From NCBI GenBank assembly GCA_012295275.1, contig CM022669.1:6536989-6600988 (forward strand): a stretch of 64,000 nt of DNA, given 5' to 3'. This stretch comes from Chrysomallon squamiferum (lineage: Eukaryota > Mollusca > Gastropoda > Neomphalida > Peltospiridae). Under the pieces are notes generated by a model. The model saw nothing but the letters and a program-made list of their open reading frames with translations, was not told the origin of the DNA and searched no databases. The position numbers and the translations under genes were made by a program. Positions 38,271-51,624 of the stretch are shown here, one piece after another (the stretch's first letter is position 1; each line of letters opens with the position of its first letter).

Positions 38271-41200
38271 TCAGAAATCACTGTCACTGTCACTCTCCTC
38301 CAAGCCTGTCCAGTCAATTTCTTTGAGCATGCCCTGGCGTACGGCATGCTCAATTACAGCCAGATGGCAGAAGACATACTGGTCAGGCACCTGAATGCTG
38401 AATGCCCTCTGTTTGCGGATACGTCGCACAGTCTCTCTGATGTCCACTGTCCCTATGTCCTCCAGTCGTCGCAGAGATATATCAATCGTTATGAAGGTAC
38501 CTGAAAGTTATGGTATGTAAGATTACAAATGTCTTGAAAGTTTGGCTGTATGAAGTTATCAATGTAAAAACTCAGGTATATAAAGTTATCAAGGTACCAG
38601 TTAATAATGGTATATAATCTTATAATAATATATGTGTCTGTAAAGTTTTAAAAATTTTGGTTATATAAAGTTATTAGTGTATCTGAAAACCATAGTATGT
38701 AAAGCTATAATTGTACCTGAAAACTATGGTACGTAAATTTACAAATGTATCTGAAGTATAAAGTTATAAATATATCTGAAAATAATGTTATATAAACTTA
38801 TTAAAATAGTGTATATAAAGTTTTAAATGTAAGGAAACGTTTGGGATAAAGCTAATAACATACTGAGAACCATGGTATATAAAGTTATAAAGGAACCTGA
38901 AAATCACAGCATATGAGGTTATCAATGTACCTAAAAATTATTGTCTAGAAAATTATAGATGTACCTGTTCGGCCAATGCCTGCACTACAGTGGACAATTA
39001 TTGGAGGTCCCCTGGGGTGACCCTCCCATGAAGACCCCATTTGTTTGGTAGCATTTTCCTGGCACTGCCGGACTCGGAACAGGTAGTCAAGGAAACCTGT
39101 AGCAGGAGGTATACCATAATCAGGCCAGCTAGTAAACTGCAGGTGAGTTACCTCCCTTGATTCTCCAGTCTGTAACAATGAAGTATGCCAATTTAAAACA
39201 TAACTAATTTAATAATTATAATAAATCATGTAAATATTTCAAAATTGTCTTATCTATCTTTCCTGTGTAAACACATGCATGCACGACAGAGTGTCAAATT
39301 TTTTAAAATTTTGTTTAAACTGACAATCAAATAAATAAACCAGTATTTCAGTGAACATGTGTGATTGTATGTTTATGTATTATATCTATTTTTCTACTTA
39401 CTTAATCTACCTATAAATTAAAGCAATAAACAGCTGTACCTTAGTATTGTGTAACATAAGTTTAGTTTCTGTGAAGTCTTTCTGATTCTGAATTGCTTTG
39501 TTGTAAACAACAAACTCCTCAAACTGCTCCTCAGTGTTTGTCTCGTTTGGCCAGTACTGACCACACTTCATCCTCTGTCTCTCTATTGTCCTATGAAAAA
39601 TAAAAATAATAATAAATCTTTAAAACAAATACTGAATGTATATTTAAATATACAATCTATTCATTTTCATTTCAATGTTTATTATTCTGCTTTTAGAAAT
39701 GTTAGAAATGTGGTGACAGATTACTGGATCACTCCTTATTTTTTTTTAACCACTGGGTGCTTACCCGTTCCAGCCAAGCTCCATGATACTAACAGTGACA
39801 AACATTCAAGTACAAGACAAATGTGCCTAAGTTATGCATTAAAGATAAAATATTTTTTTTTAATGTTTAGAATTGGATGTGATTCACAGGCTATCTCCAT
39901 AATACTTTAAAATCAGAAAAAATATTAAGTCCAGGATAAAAAGAGTCTTATTAATTATTCTAGGTAAGAGATTTTATTCTAGGTAAAATTAAAGAGAACT
40001 TTGAAAAACTGCAACTATTCAACATCAATCACTAAAAATGCATACATTTTGAAAATGCTATTCTGCTACTGCGCAGAGATCATAAAGTATTAAAATATAA
40101 CACATACTTTGTTGTCATGACAATGACATGACACTGGCTGTTCCAAACCATTGACCAAAAATCCAAAAATGTTTTTGGTAAAGGACCTGCAAGCAACAGT
40201 AACATATAATTTAATTTAATTTTTATTTCTGTGTAATAAGACTGTTAGAGCACAGAGATTAAATAATAAACTCAAAAATGACTTATCTAAGTTATTTTTA
40301 GTATTAAAAGCTACCCGTGGGTTTCTTTATAATGTATTCACTGATTAAAATTATCACAGTAGCTAAACAACCAAGGCAGGTTTCTGAGAATTTAAATTCT
40401 ACCTTATCAACACTGTAAAAGACAAACCTTTAAGGTAACGACAAACATACACTAACTGATACAGTTAACGACAAACATACTTTTTGCTGCAGACATAAAC
40501 TGACCTTGTGTTGAGATGTAAGCATTTTTCTGACAGTAACCATCTACATAGTTGGCGTTGATGTAATCAGAGGTGGGATCTCCATCAACGAGAGGCAGTT
40601 TTACCCGACTGTTATCAAAACATAAAACATCCGTGTAGCGGTTCTTCGGCAGATTGTGTTTAGCTCTGCAAACAATCAGACATCGTCAAGTCATTTACTT
40701 AAACTTAAAGACATTGTGGTGGATGAATAATATCTGATTTAATCAATTTCTTTACACATTCAAGTTGTTATTTTATTGGTTTGGGCAAACCAATCTTTGT
40801 TCAAAACAAAGCATCGCAAAATAATTATGTTACAAAAGATGTGATGACCTCCATTTTACTCCTTCACATTCAGAGTTATGTCATTGTGTACATGGCAGAC
40901 TGATAGCTGAATTTGTATTTCTGTGTCGTGAACAATAAACTTACCACTACAGAAAAACAGCTGTGTCATGGTATTTTTTAACTGAACTCTTTTGTTGTAA
41001 TACTTAATTTTTGAGAATGGACAGTAAAAAAATAAAAAACCAAATAAACCAACATGAAAGTGTGTAGAATATATTTACATTATTTCTCTGTATCACTGGC
41101 ATAAACACACACACACACACACACGCAAAATAAATAATAATATTAATTTTTTTGTTTAGCTATCAGCAGACATCCATAAATTTTTTTTTTTTAAATAAAT

Positions 41201-44200
41201 AAAACTGAACACATTCTTACTTGGAAGCATGAAATGTTCCACTTGGAGCTTCCATTTTGATGGAGGCATATTCAGAGAACAATCCTTTTCGCCTCAGTAA
41301 TTTAACATGTTCAACCAATGTGTTTAAATCCATGCCTCCCTCATCTGGCATGTGGATTGAATCATCGAGAATATTAGACCCAGACGAATGAGGTCTTTTT
41401 TTCCTCGGCAAGTCTGTGTCTTGGACAGCCACTTCCCCGTTCACGTTTTCCGAACAGACAGAACCACGTTTCCGAGTTTCTGACAGTTTTGAATCCTGTC
41501 TCTTCAGCGGCTTGTCGAGTTTCTCGTCAGACACCTCTTTTTCAATGTTCTCATTTTCTCTCTGCTTCTCCTGATCTTCGCTGTTCTGTTTCTCGTTGAC
41601 CGTTTCTTTTGAAGATTCCGAGTCCATGTCGCTGAAGTGGATATCTCCGTCGCTGGACAAACTGCGGGTCACCGAACTACGCGAATCACCGTCGCCTATG
41701 GAGCTGTGTGATCTCTTGCGTGAGATGAAATATGAGTCCATGTCAGCAGTCTGACAAGAAGAAACCTTGTGACACAGGTCTATCCAGTCTTTGTGACTGG
41801 ACGCGACAGTTCCCCTAGACACCTCGGCAGAGTGTCTTTCGGTATGTACTGTGTTAGCTGAGACAAGTTTACAGTAAACACCTAAATGTACAAAAATAAA
41901 ATATGCTGATAAATAAAAATTCCCATACTATTTACTTATATTACATACAAAGTTTAATAAATATGTGAAACAATAAGCTGGCTGCAGTTACTATGTTATA
42001 ATATCATTCATCATCAACAAATATGTTTTTTTAAAATGCTGCATAAAGCAGGTACTCTGTCTTTAATGTACAAGCTGCAACAGAAACTAGTCAGTTTTTT
42101 GATGGATGAATAAATATTTGTTTAACAATATCTTAAGTCACTTTAATATTAAAGGTATATCTTAATGATGAGCATCTAAAAAGAAAAAAAGAAATTAAAA
42201 TCTATTCCAGCCAATTAGCTCAACTACAAATAATAATTTTATTTGAAAAAAACCGAAGAAAACACACATCAAGATACACCACTTCCGGATATATAGTAGG
42301 TTACAAAAAAAAAGATAAATTACAATGAATTAGGTATGTGTTACGAGAGAAAAGAATACTATCAAAACAACAGGAAACACTTATCAAGATGTCTGATACA
42401 TCACATCTACAGAAACATCTTTTTTTCTTCTTTAAGATAATAATTAAATTTCAATGACAGACCTATAACTAAATTTATTTTGTGTTGTCATGTGACAGAC
42501 TACATACCCTGTCTCGAAGTTTTTCTCTGACAAAAAGTCGAAGAATTTTAAATGGTGCCTTGAACCACAGTGGTGCTGTCACTATCAGCACTCTCTTCAG
42601 TCTGGCTGGGAATCCTCCCTGAAGTCAACACAGAAAATACACAGCTTATAAGTTACAGAATAATTACGTAAATTAACTAATACGTTACTGAATAAGTGCT
42701 TTCTATTATTTCAAAATAAAAAACAAAGTCACCTTTTAATTATGAAATAAATAAATAAATAATTGAATGAATGAATGAATAAATAGTTTCTATTAAGTCA
42801 AAATATAAGAAAACATTATCTTTTAATTATACAAATTATGAAATAAACAAATAAATAAATGGTTTCTTCAAAATAGAGACAAAGTCATCATTTTTTTAAA
42901 CAATCTAATTTGTTTTTATTTCTAAACCAAAGCTTCAGTTTCAGACAGTTAGGGAAGGTTCCTCAAAAAACTAATGAATATTCTCAATGTTTTAAAAACT
43001 ATCAAACTTTATGATTGATGAATACATATTTAACAACATTTTAATAATAATGGATATATGATACAAATATATTATTTATAGCAATGAGGAAATAAAACCA
43101 ACTACCATCATCGTCTGTTATAAATCAGAATATAAAATCAAGGGGATATATTGTCATGAAACTGAATTAGCAGGCTATCTCAATCTACCTGCACTTACCT
43201 TTAACAAGTTAAGTATTTTGATACTAAGTTCGTAGTCAAAATTAGCGTATTTAGAATCAGTCATATCATAGATGAACACCAGCCCATGACGCTGAGTTTC
43301 AAAACTGAAAAATAAAATTAAAAATGTGCTTTTCATAATTAACAGTCTACTTCTGTAATTACAATTAACAGACATCAATGATTAAAAAATTACAATAATA
43401 ATAATGGATATAAGAAACAAAAAAAAAGAAAGTTTAAAAAAGTCAGCATACCTCTGCAAGGCTGTGTCCAGTTGGTAGATAAGGCTCTTCAGAACAATTT
43501 GGTGGGTGGTCTGAGGTGGATGATGGGCACGGGCAGTGAACAGAGCAATAGCAGCACCACTGTTATCTCGACCAGACTTAAAAAAAAAAAAAAATAAAAT
43601 AAAATAATAATATCCCAATAATTAAGTTAGAAGAAAAGAAATTCATTTCAAGAAATAACAATTATTTTTTTTCCTTTTATATTTCTAATCCTAATCATTG
43701 TTATGAAACAAGTTTGTGGTAAAGTAAAACCCATGTCTGACCTCTCAGAAAACTCTGTGCAGTACACTCACCAGTACAGTAAATTTTTCTGTAGCAATTT
43801 CACGCTGCAGAAGTTTATCTGCTGGATCTATGTATACCAACTCTTCTTTGTTTCTAACACTCTGTGAGAAAAAGTAAACAAGTAAACAAATTAAAAACAA
43901 ACACATTACTTTTATAATAACAATTGAAAAATAATTAATATAAAAAATATATACATAATTGCATATCAGTATTTCTGAAAGACATTATTCTCATATTAGT
44001 TTTTGATATGACTGTTTAGAAATATATAAACAAATTTACTTTTTCAGATAAACTTTTCAGGTTTTTTTTGCAAAAAGAAGTGCATATATTCAGATGGCAC
44101 AATAATAATGGATAACATCACCATATACCCATAATAGGTAGAAATATGGTTTATCAAATTTCATTTTTTAAATACTATCCTAACATTTTTGAGAAGAGGC

Positions 44201-45263
44201 TGCATACTATTTGTGCTAGAGTTTCCAAATTTGGAATATATATATTTAAAAATAAATACTAAAAAATGACAAAATAAAATCTTGTAATATAATCTTTATC
44301 CAGTTTTCTGATGTTTTAAATATGAATGAAAAAATATTATTTTTTTCTTTTAATTATTTCTTTCTGTTATTTTGTAGAAATACATGACTATATTGAACTC
44401 CAGCAGTTTAAATGATATATATATATACTGGTTTGGGTTGGAGAGATTCATTAAAAGGGGAACTATAATATTAAAAATAGACATTTGCCTTAAAAGAATA
44501 AACTAGAACAAGTTTGATATGGTAATAAATGTGGATTATTTCCATCAAATTTCAGTTCTGTAACATAAAAAATATTGATTTTTGTTATTTCTGTCATCAT
44601 GTCCCCTTAATACTGTTTTATCTAATTTAACTAGGAAAAAACTATGAAATTATTGTATTTGGGTATCTACAAGTTATTTGAACAGAGATGGAGTTCCAAT
44701 CTGCATTCATATCAGAAAACAGAATTCACTGCATGACAGTTCTTGGCTATCAACTTATCAACAGTGCAAATCAAATAAAATTATAACAACACATACATTT
44801 CAACTTTTTTCAAATTATAAATAAATAAATAATAATTAAACAAAATAAAATGAGAAATTTAACTTGCCTCGTGTGCATAAAACAATTCTACTGCTCTTCT
44901 AACATCAAACTTTCTGGCCATAACAAACTTGACTCCTGTGACCCATGGCACTGGTGCCAAGCGACGTCGCAGTCTTACTTTGTTCACCTCTTCTAGAAAT
45001 CTCTGCACTGCCTGAGAAGCACAAAATTAAAACATCCTAGACATCAAACAGGTATTAGAGGAGGGAATGCACAACAGATGGAGAGAGCAGAAACACACTT
45101 TGGAAATATAGAGTGAAAACAGAAAGAATGAAGGAGAAAAAGGAGCGATAAAGTGGATTGGATAAAGAAAGCTGAAGAAAAAAAAGAAGTGACAGAGACA
45201 GAAAGCAAGAAAAATAACAGAATTGTTTTTTAAAAAGCAGCAGATAGAAAATCAGAACTGAAA

Positions 45264-45320
<57 letters not shown>

Positions 45321-47804
45321 AAAAAAAACCACAAAAAGTTCTCTAAATTAATTGAAACATCAGAAACATAATGCAACTATTAATAAATTCAGGCAGGAAA
45401 TACAATTTTAGTTATGGTACATAATTCAACTAATTTAGTAGTTTATAGTAATACTTATAATTGTTCTGTGAAAGTCTAAGCAAAATGCAAATCTTTGAAA
45501 AATTTTATTATTCCTGGAAGAAAAACCTGTTTGAACAAAACCTCTGGTCTTAATAAGAGTCGCAATTTTAAGCTATTATAAAACATGATTTGTATCATTT
45601 GTAATCATTTTACGTTTATACTGTCTTTGGATCACTGCACAATTTTACATACACAGCTTTATGAAGTACATATTGATTACATAACAAGATAACTGAAAAC
45701 AATTAAAGGCTGCCTGGAAGTGTACCTTGGGTAAATCTATAGCTCACAAGTTATTTTAATCTTGATAGCTTGCCAGGAAGCACTTGTCAAAGCAACTTCC
45801 GGAATTCAACTTAATCGACAGCATAGACATAATCTTATACATGCCAATATGCATGTGTGTATATTTATATGTGGTGTATATATGCGGATGTGACTGTGCT
45901 TTTGTGTGTAAATATCTGTAGAGAGGTTTGAATAAGTGAGTGAGTGAGTGACTGTGTGTGTGTGTGTGAGATTACACCTGTCTGTTTCAGGATATGTGTG
46001 CATGTATTTATGTGTAGGTGTGATTGTGTTTGTGCTAATTTTTCAAACATATTTTTATATGGAATATCATCATAAGAAAACCACAAACAATATCTATATT
46101 AAAGTCTTAATAATATATGTTACTAATACAGTTCAAAACAGGTAAAAGATTTGCCTCAGAGCTTATACATTTGAAACTGTATTTGGTATTCAGTTTATTT
46201 ATTTAAATATAAACATTTCTCTTCTTATTTCTTTTATTTTTCATTCAAACCATCTAAAGCTTGTTATTAGTTGCTTGTGTTAGTATCATGCTAACAATAT
46301 TTAAGTATTCAATTTAAAATACATTAATTTTTGTCTCTTTTATATATTCATGTTTAGCCTTATAAATTATAAATAAAAATAAAAATATATTAATAATAGT
46401 TTAAACAGATTTATACAGAGAAAAAAAGAATACCATTTAAAAACACATAAATATATTTTTTATTTTTTATTTTTTTTTAAATAATAATAAAAATAAAATT
46501 AGGGAATACAGTTTTAATTTTAATTTTTGGTTTTAAAGATTTAGTAAGGTGAATAAGTGGTAATGAGGTCAGTAAAGAGTAAATCATGTTTAAAATGCCA
46601 TTACCTTACTCCTATCACTAAAAGGATAGAAAACCAAAATATTTATTTAAATTAATTTGGTGAAAAGGAATACTTGGTAAAATAAATATTTAAATATAAA
46701 ATGCTTAACCGAATATTGCACTTGTGATATGACATGTTTCAAATAACCCAAAGAATTGTAAGAAATATTCTTTATAATAATTATCAGGTTTTTGTGATAG
46801 ATTTTCTATGTAAAATAATTAAATGGTCTATTTTTTCTATCTATTTATGATATGAATTAACTTGATACATTAATAAACAAAAATATCTGATAAATGAAGG
46901 ATAGTAATTAAAAGAACAGACAGTTATTTAATGTAGATGTTACTTGTTGAATGAATATTTTAATATATAACATCGTAACATATTTCAATATTAATGATTA
47001 TTAGGTCCGATTCTGAATTATGCATGTTTTTCACACAATTCTGAAATGACATAAGAAAACAAATGTCCTGGACTTTGATAGATTAGGCATTGGAAATGAA
47101 CTTGTGAAATGCATTGAGGTGGATGGATCCTGTGATATAATGCCTTACTGGAAGAAATGAGATAACACTAGTTGTCTTGAAATGAGAAATAAGTAACCAA
47201 TTTTGGTTTGGGGTATTTTAAACTTTTCTAGAATTATTTTAGCATTAATATAATACTGGAATGCTAGATATTAAGAACAACAAATTTTATCCAGTAATAT
47301 TTTTCAAAAGATACCAAGTTCTATTGGTCTGATAATAAAAAAAAATAATAATAAAAAAATCACTGACAACTGCATTTATTAAAAAGATATTCTTGATTAT
47401 TATTTAAATAAAAAAGAAAATAAGGGAAAAAAAAAAAAAAAAAAGAAATATAAAATAAAATAATTATTACTATATTAGATAAATTTAAGGAACATAATTT
47501 TCAGACTTTTGTTTATCAACCCAACTTGGTTTAGTATACACTGCCATTTCACAGATACTGTGACAGTCGTCACATCTGAACACATATTCAATTCATTCAT
47601 CATAGCAGCTGAGCAAGACTCCGATCACAGACGTTATATTTAGATAACATAAAATCCAAGATTTGGCATTTTAAACCCAACTATTTTGACAGAGATCCTT
47701 TCAAATTACTGAAAAAAATATAAAACAGTAAAATAATTAAGAATAAAAAGATTAATTTACTAATACACCACCTTTTCTTCTTCTTCGGAAAGGGTTGCGG
47801 CCAT
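38271..47804 (-). CDS. PTPN9: PTPN9/MEG2-type Sec14-domain tyrosine phosphatase (one-base frameshift)
   Basis: Exons: 47772-47804, 44868-45011, 43772-43861, 43452-43576, 43199-43304, 42508-42618, 41221-41881, 40505-40665, 40108-40186, 39440-39590, 38965-39169, 38271-38500. The protein is about 698 residues if the frame is continuous (human 593). It starts [21 protein letters not shown] helix bundle (about 8-60) and Sec14 lipid-binding domain (about 85-245, with [15 protein letters not shown]) lead to a Ser/Glu/Lys-rich linker of about 150 residues. The phosphatase domain (about 405-690) has KNRYTDV, SWPDYG (general acid Asp about 571), [10 protein letters not shown] (nucleophile Cys about 615) and SIQVPDQY. 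Known role: vesicle-associated phosphatase that acts on NSF. Family alignment shows one base missing in the G4 run at 41812-41815. The intron after exon 44868-45011 is GC-AG. Confidence 0.93.
38501..38964 (-). repeat. Intron made of 34-nt units in register with its splice sites
   Basis: This is the last intron of PTPN9. Read on the - strand, its first three units are each exactly 34 nt, start with GT and end with TTTTAG, TTTTCAG or TTCTCAG. Two more 34-nt units, starting ATACATTTG and GTACAATTA, also end GTTTTCAG. The rest is more diverged but keeps AACTTTATATACCATGG and TTTTCAG pieces. The first unit begins at the real donor, and the last ends at the real acceptor. Confidence 0.8.
40830..41095. 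repeat. Dispersed repeat, copy A (PTPN9 intron)
   Basis: Resembles 48565-48810 over much of its length. Shared blocks include ATGGCAGACTGATAGCTGAA (versus ATGGTAGACTGATAGTTGCA), ACTACAGAA and TAGAATATATTTA. There is no coding capacity. It is probably an old non-autonomous element. Confidence 0.5.
44451..44610. mobile_element. Possible small TTAA-flanked inverted-repeat element
   Basis: TTAA at 44451-44454 followed by AAGGGGAAC mirrors ATGTCCCC followed by TTAA at 44607-44610. The ends are short and imperfect, the interior is about 150 bases and non-coding, and it sits in a PTPN9 intron. Confidence 0.3.
45270..45316. repeat. (GA)n microsatellite
   Basis: A perfect (GA)n run of about 46 bases in the first long PTPN9 intron. 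Confidence 0.95.
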
Positions 47805-49947
47805 TATAAAACCGGATATTATAAACCGGAAATTCTTTTTTCCTGTAAAGCAGAACAAAGGTAATATTCTCCGAAATACTACATTTCGATTATATTCAGT
47901 ATTCGTCGAATTCGACAATTAATAAAATACGTTTTACCAAGGATCACGTTAGTTTTGTTGGTATAAAGAATTCGGATTAACCCCCCCAAAAAAAAAAAAT
48001 AAAAAAAATAAAAAAAATAACAAATCCCCCAAAACAACAACTAAAGAATGAACTTGTAATAATATCAGTTGGTACAATTTTAGTTCTACAATCCACTGGA
48101 CAACAAAATACACGATAGGTGTGTTATTTTAGTTTTGTTTTGTTGTTTTTTTTACTATTTTTAGGAGGCTAAATGGCAGCAGAGAGATCTTGCAGTCTGT
48201 TATTAAGTATTATGATAAATTAATGGATCTAGTACTTACAGGTAATGTAGCAACGATTTTAATAAATTGTCTTTTCAGTTAAAACGAAAGTAAAAACTAA
48301 TGCAATTCTATGAATTTTTTCTTATCATATTATGTTTAGATGAACCGTAGAAACCAAATCTATTTACAGAACAATACAAATTTTACCTATCTATGCATCT
48401 TTATAAAACATTGTCAATTAATATATGCTAATCTATATTCCGCAAAAATGTATACATATAAATTATTTATACTTCCAGGCTATTATTTTATTGTTTCAGT
48501 GCACCTACCATCGCTAATAACAAAAGATAATAATAATAATACACAGTTAGTAAATATCTGAATGCCGCCATTTTACAACTGGATTTGTGGCGTCATCATG
48601 CATATGGTAGACTGATAGTTGCATTTATTGCAACTACAGAAGAAACTGGCCCGTCTTGTACGTGGTGACGTCACGATCGTAAAAATGGCGCGCCCTGATG
48701 GTTTAAAACAGTACACTTGCTGTTATACTTCTTTATTAATTTATGGGGAAAAAATAAATAAAACATAACTTGGAAGTATGCAGAATATATTTATACTATT
48801 TATTGTAACCTCCGAAGACACCCTTTAACATAACATTGAATTATTTTTGGTGTTTTCGTTGTTGATCTGACCACTGCTTCAGATAAAATAAAATTTTAAA
48901 AACATTGTTAAAAGAAATTGCATAATCGTTTATTTTTGTTATAATCATAATACATCAGCTTTAACCTTCTTTCATTAATTACAAATTGACAGATATCTAA
49001 ATATAATACTTTAATTATTTTAGACTTACCGGATATACTGTTGCCAAAATTTACTTTCAGAGTTAAATGTTTTTGAAATGTATGGAAATTTTCTCTTGTG
49101 CAAACCGGTCAAATTACAATGAAGAAAGAAAAAACTTGCTAACCTAACACCATAAGGCATTAGACTGATGACCTTACGTAATGACGTCAAAGCTAAGAGT
49201 TCCGATATTTTGGTGACGTTTCTACTAATCTCAATCTGTTACAAATATAGTGATCGTCGATGTCATATATACATACGATCTATACAGTATTTCACTGATT
49301 AATTATTTGATACCACTAAAATAAATATACAGTAGTGTACATTGCTATTTCTTTCATTCATTATTTCCATCATCTGAAACCACTGGCGTAAAATTTGGTA
49401 GATTAGCCATTTATTAGCCTACTAAAAGTTGTCAAAAATAAACGACATTAAAATGAAAAATAATAAAATATTTTTATTCAGTTTGTGGAATATGTTTATT
49501 AATGATTTATTAAAAAATAAAAAATATAATAATAATAAAAAGAAACATTAACAAAATATGATATTTCAAGATACTTGAAAAATTGTAGATATACAACTAT
49601 AGTATTATTGTAGCACGATAAATCGTTTTGTGGTCGGGAACCTGTTTTGTCGTAATTTCTATTAATTTTACCCAAAATGTATATTTATGATACTTTGTTT
49701 GAAATATCTTAACACAGTATAATAATTAATAATAAACTATGCAATGTTCATAAAAAAGAAAAATAATTATAAATATAAATACATTTGCGACAATCCTTTA
49801 AGATCGTCCGTGACGTCATAATCGTATCGCCATATTTAGCTGCGCACATACAAAGAGGACGTCAGGGTTTCCATGTCATTTTTTGTTTCAGTTTCATAAG
49901 TATATTTGATTACATTCGTCAATTTTGTATAAAACTGACTTCGGAGA
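47805..49947. promoter_or_regulatory. Divergent promoter region of PTPN9 and UBE2R
   Basis: About 2.1 kb separates the two start codons. On the PTPN9 side ACCGGAT and ACCGGAA (ETS-type cores) lie at 47811-47830, within 30 bases of the ATG. Perfect TGACGTCA (CRE) palindromes lie at 48666-48673, 49182-49189 and 49811-49818. The last is about 130 bases upstream of the UBE2R start and is followed by GCCATATTT, a YY1-like core. No other coding sequence is seen. Confidence 0.55.
48565..48810. repeat. Dispersed repeat, copy B, with inverted ends
   Basis: Second copy of the family at 40830-41095. Its left part (GCCGCCATTTTACAA ... GGCGTCATC) is partly the reverse complement of GTGACGTCACGATCGTAAAA plus ATGGCGC at about 48665-48693, so that 125-base segment could fold back. 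It carries one of the three CRE palindromes of this region. Confidence 0.45.
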
Positions 49948-51572
49948 ATGGCTACAGGCAGTGCCGTGAAGGCCTTGCAGCTAGAACTCAAAAAAATCTC
50001 CGAAGAACCAGTGGAAGGGTTTCGAGTAAAATTGATCAATGATGAAAATCTTTTCGAGTGGGAAGTGGCAATTTTTGGACCACCTGGCACCCTATATGAG
50101 GGTGGATATTTCAAGGTTCTTGTATTTATGTGTTAGATATTTATTATTAGTTTTAGTTTTTAATTTAAATTTATATGGATTCTTTATGAAAAGGAAATCC
50201 TAAGTTGTTAGACTCGTTTTCCGTCATCCATTGTTTGTTTACATTTTTAGTACAACAAACGATTCAGTATAAGATAAGTCATAAAACTATTTTTATGTAC
50301 ACCAAAACGAGGATTGTACAAAATATTTATTTCAATTTTTTGTTTTCGCCAGCTTTTTATGTTAAAAATGATATTTAAATCATTTACTTTTTGAGTATTA
50401 ATAATATTTTTTAACAGTTATTAAATGGATAAACCAAAAATTATTATTGTTTTATTTTAAATGATTCATCGTTATGAATATTCACAAACAATGACACTCT
50501 TTCCAAACAATTTACTCAAAATAAATCACACTGTTGACAAAAGATTCGAATGAATTACAAAATTTCTTCCTTTGTTTTAATAATACCCATTTATTACCAA
50601 AGATATTTTCCTTATTGTTTCATTATCTTACTTTATTTTTAGCCTCATTGAGTTATTTTCCCCAAGAAGCCATTTATAATGTAAAAAATAAACTGTTGTA
50701 TTGTAAGAAAATTCATAAAGAAAATTTTTATTTTTATTTCAAACATCAGTAAAATGGTATTTTATCTGCCCACACCCTTTCTAAAAAAATGTCTTTTGAT
50801 CATTTATTATAAATCTTTTATACACACCAAAAGGTAAGTGATTAAACAGACAAATAGAAGAAAACAATCCTCAACATTTTAAGCAATAATATGTACATAA
50901 CAAAAAAAGCCCTCTTGATATTGATGATAACTGGGTGGGTGGTGCGATGGGAAATCTTTCCATGTATTTTTTCTCCACAACATATTTTGTTACATATTTT
51001 ATAACCAGCTTAAGGGAAATGGTAACAGTGGATTTTTCATCTTAAAAAAATAAATAACAAATCAAAACCATAGCGAGATCCAGCTTTGAAAAATATTATA
51101 TCAATTAATTATTGAAGACTTAGTTAAATTAATAATTTTGAATTTGTTTATTTATTTATTATTTTTATAATATATATAGTGAAAAATCCCTTTTTTGAAA
51201 TATAAAAATGTTCTTTCTTTCTTGCTGTTTTATTATGATTATTTTGTTTTTGAACAGGCTTGTTTTGTCTTTATTTACAAAATATGAAATGAATTAATAG
51301 CTTTGTTAAAATTCTTTTCATATCTTTCCATTTTATTTTTAAACTATTCTATTTTAAGCAAAGTAGGTCAACTTCATTATAACCATCCTCACAAAGTAGT
51401 GACAAACAAATGTATACAAAATGGTTTAGTTTTCTTCAAGCAGGTTTCAAATGAATTAAATCAGTATTCTTTATTTCATTTTTCATCAAATAATTGAACC
51501 TTGCAAGTAAAATATTGGTTATGAAAATATATCTATTTTCTTACAATAATAATTCAGAAAACATATCTATGC

Positions 51573-51624
<52 letters not shown>

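Noticed and set aside
37780-38964. CRISPR-like array of regular repeats
   Set aside because: Units are contiguous without unique spacers, degenerate, and in an animal genome: these are minisatellites.
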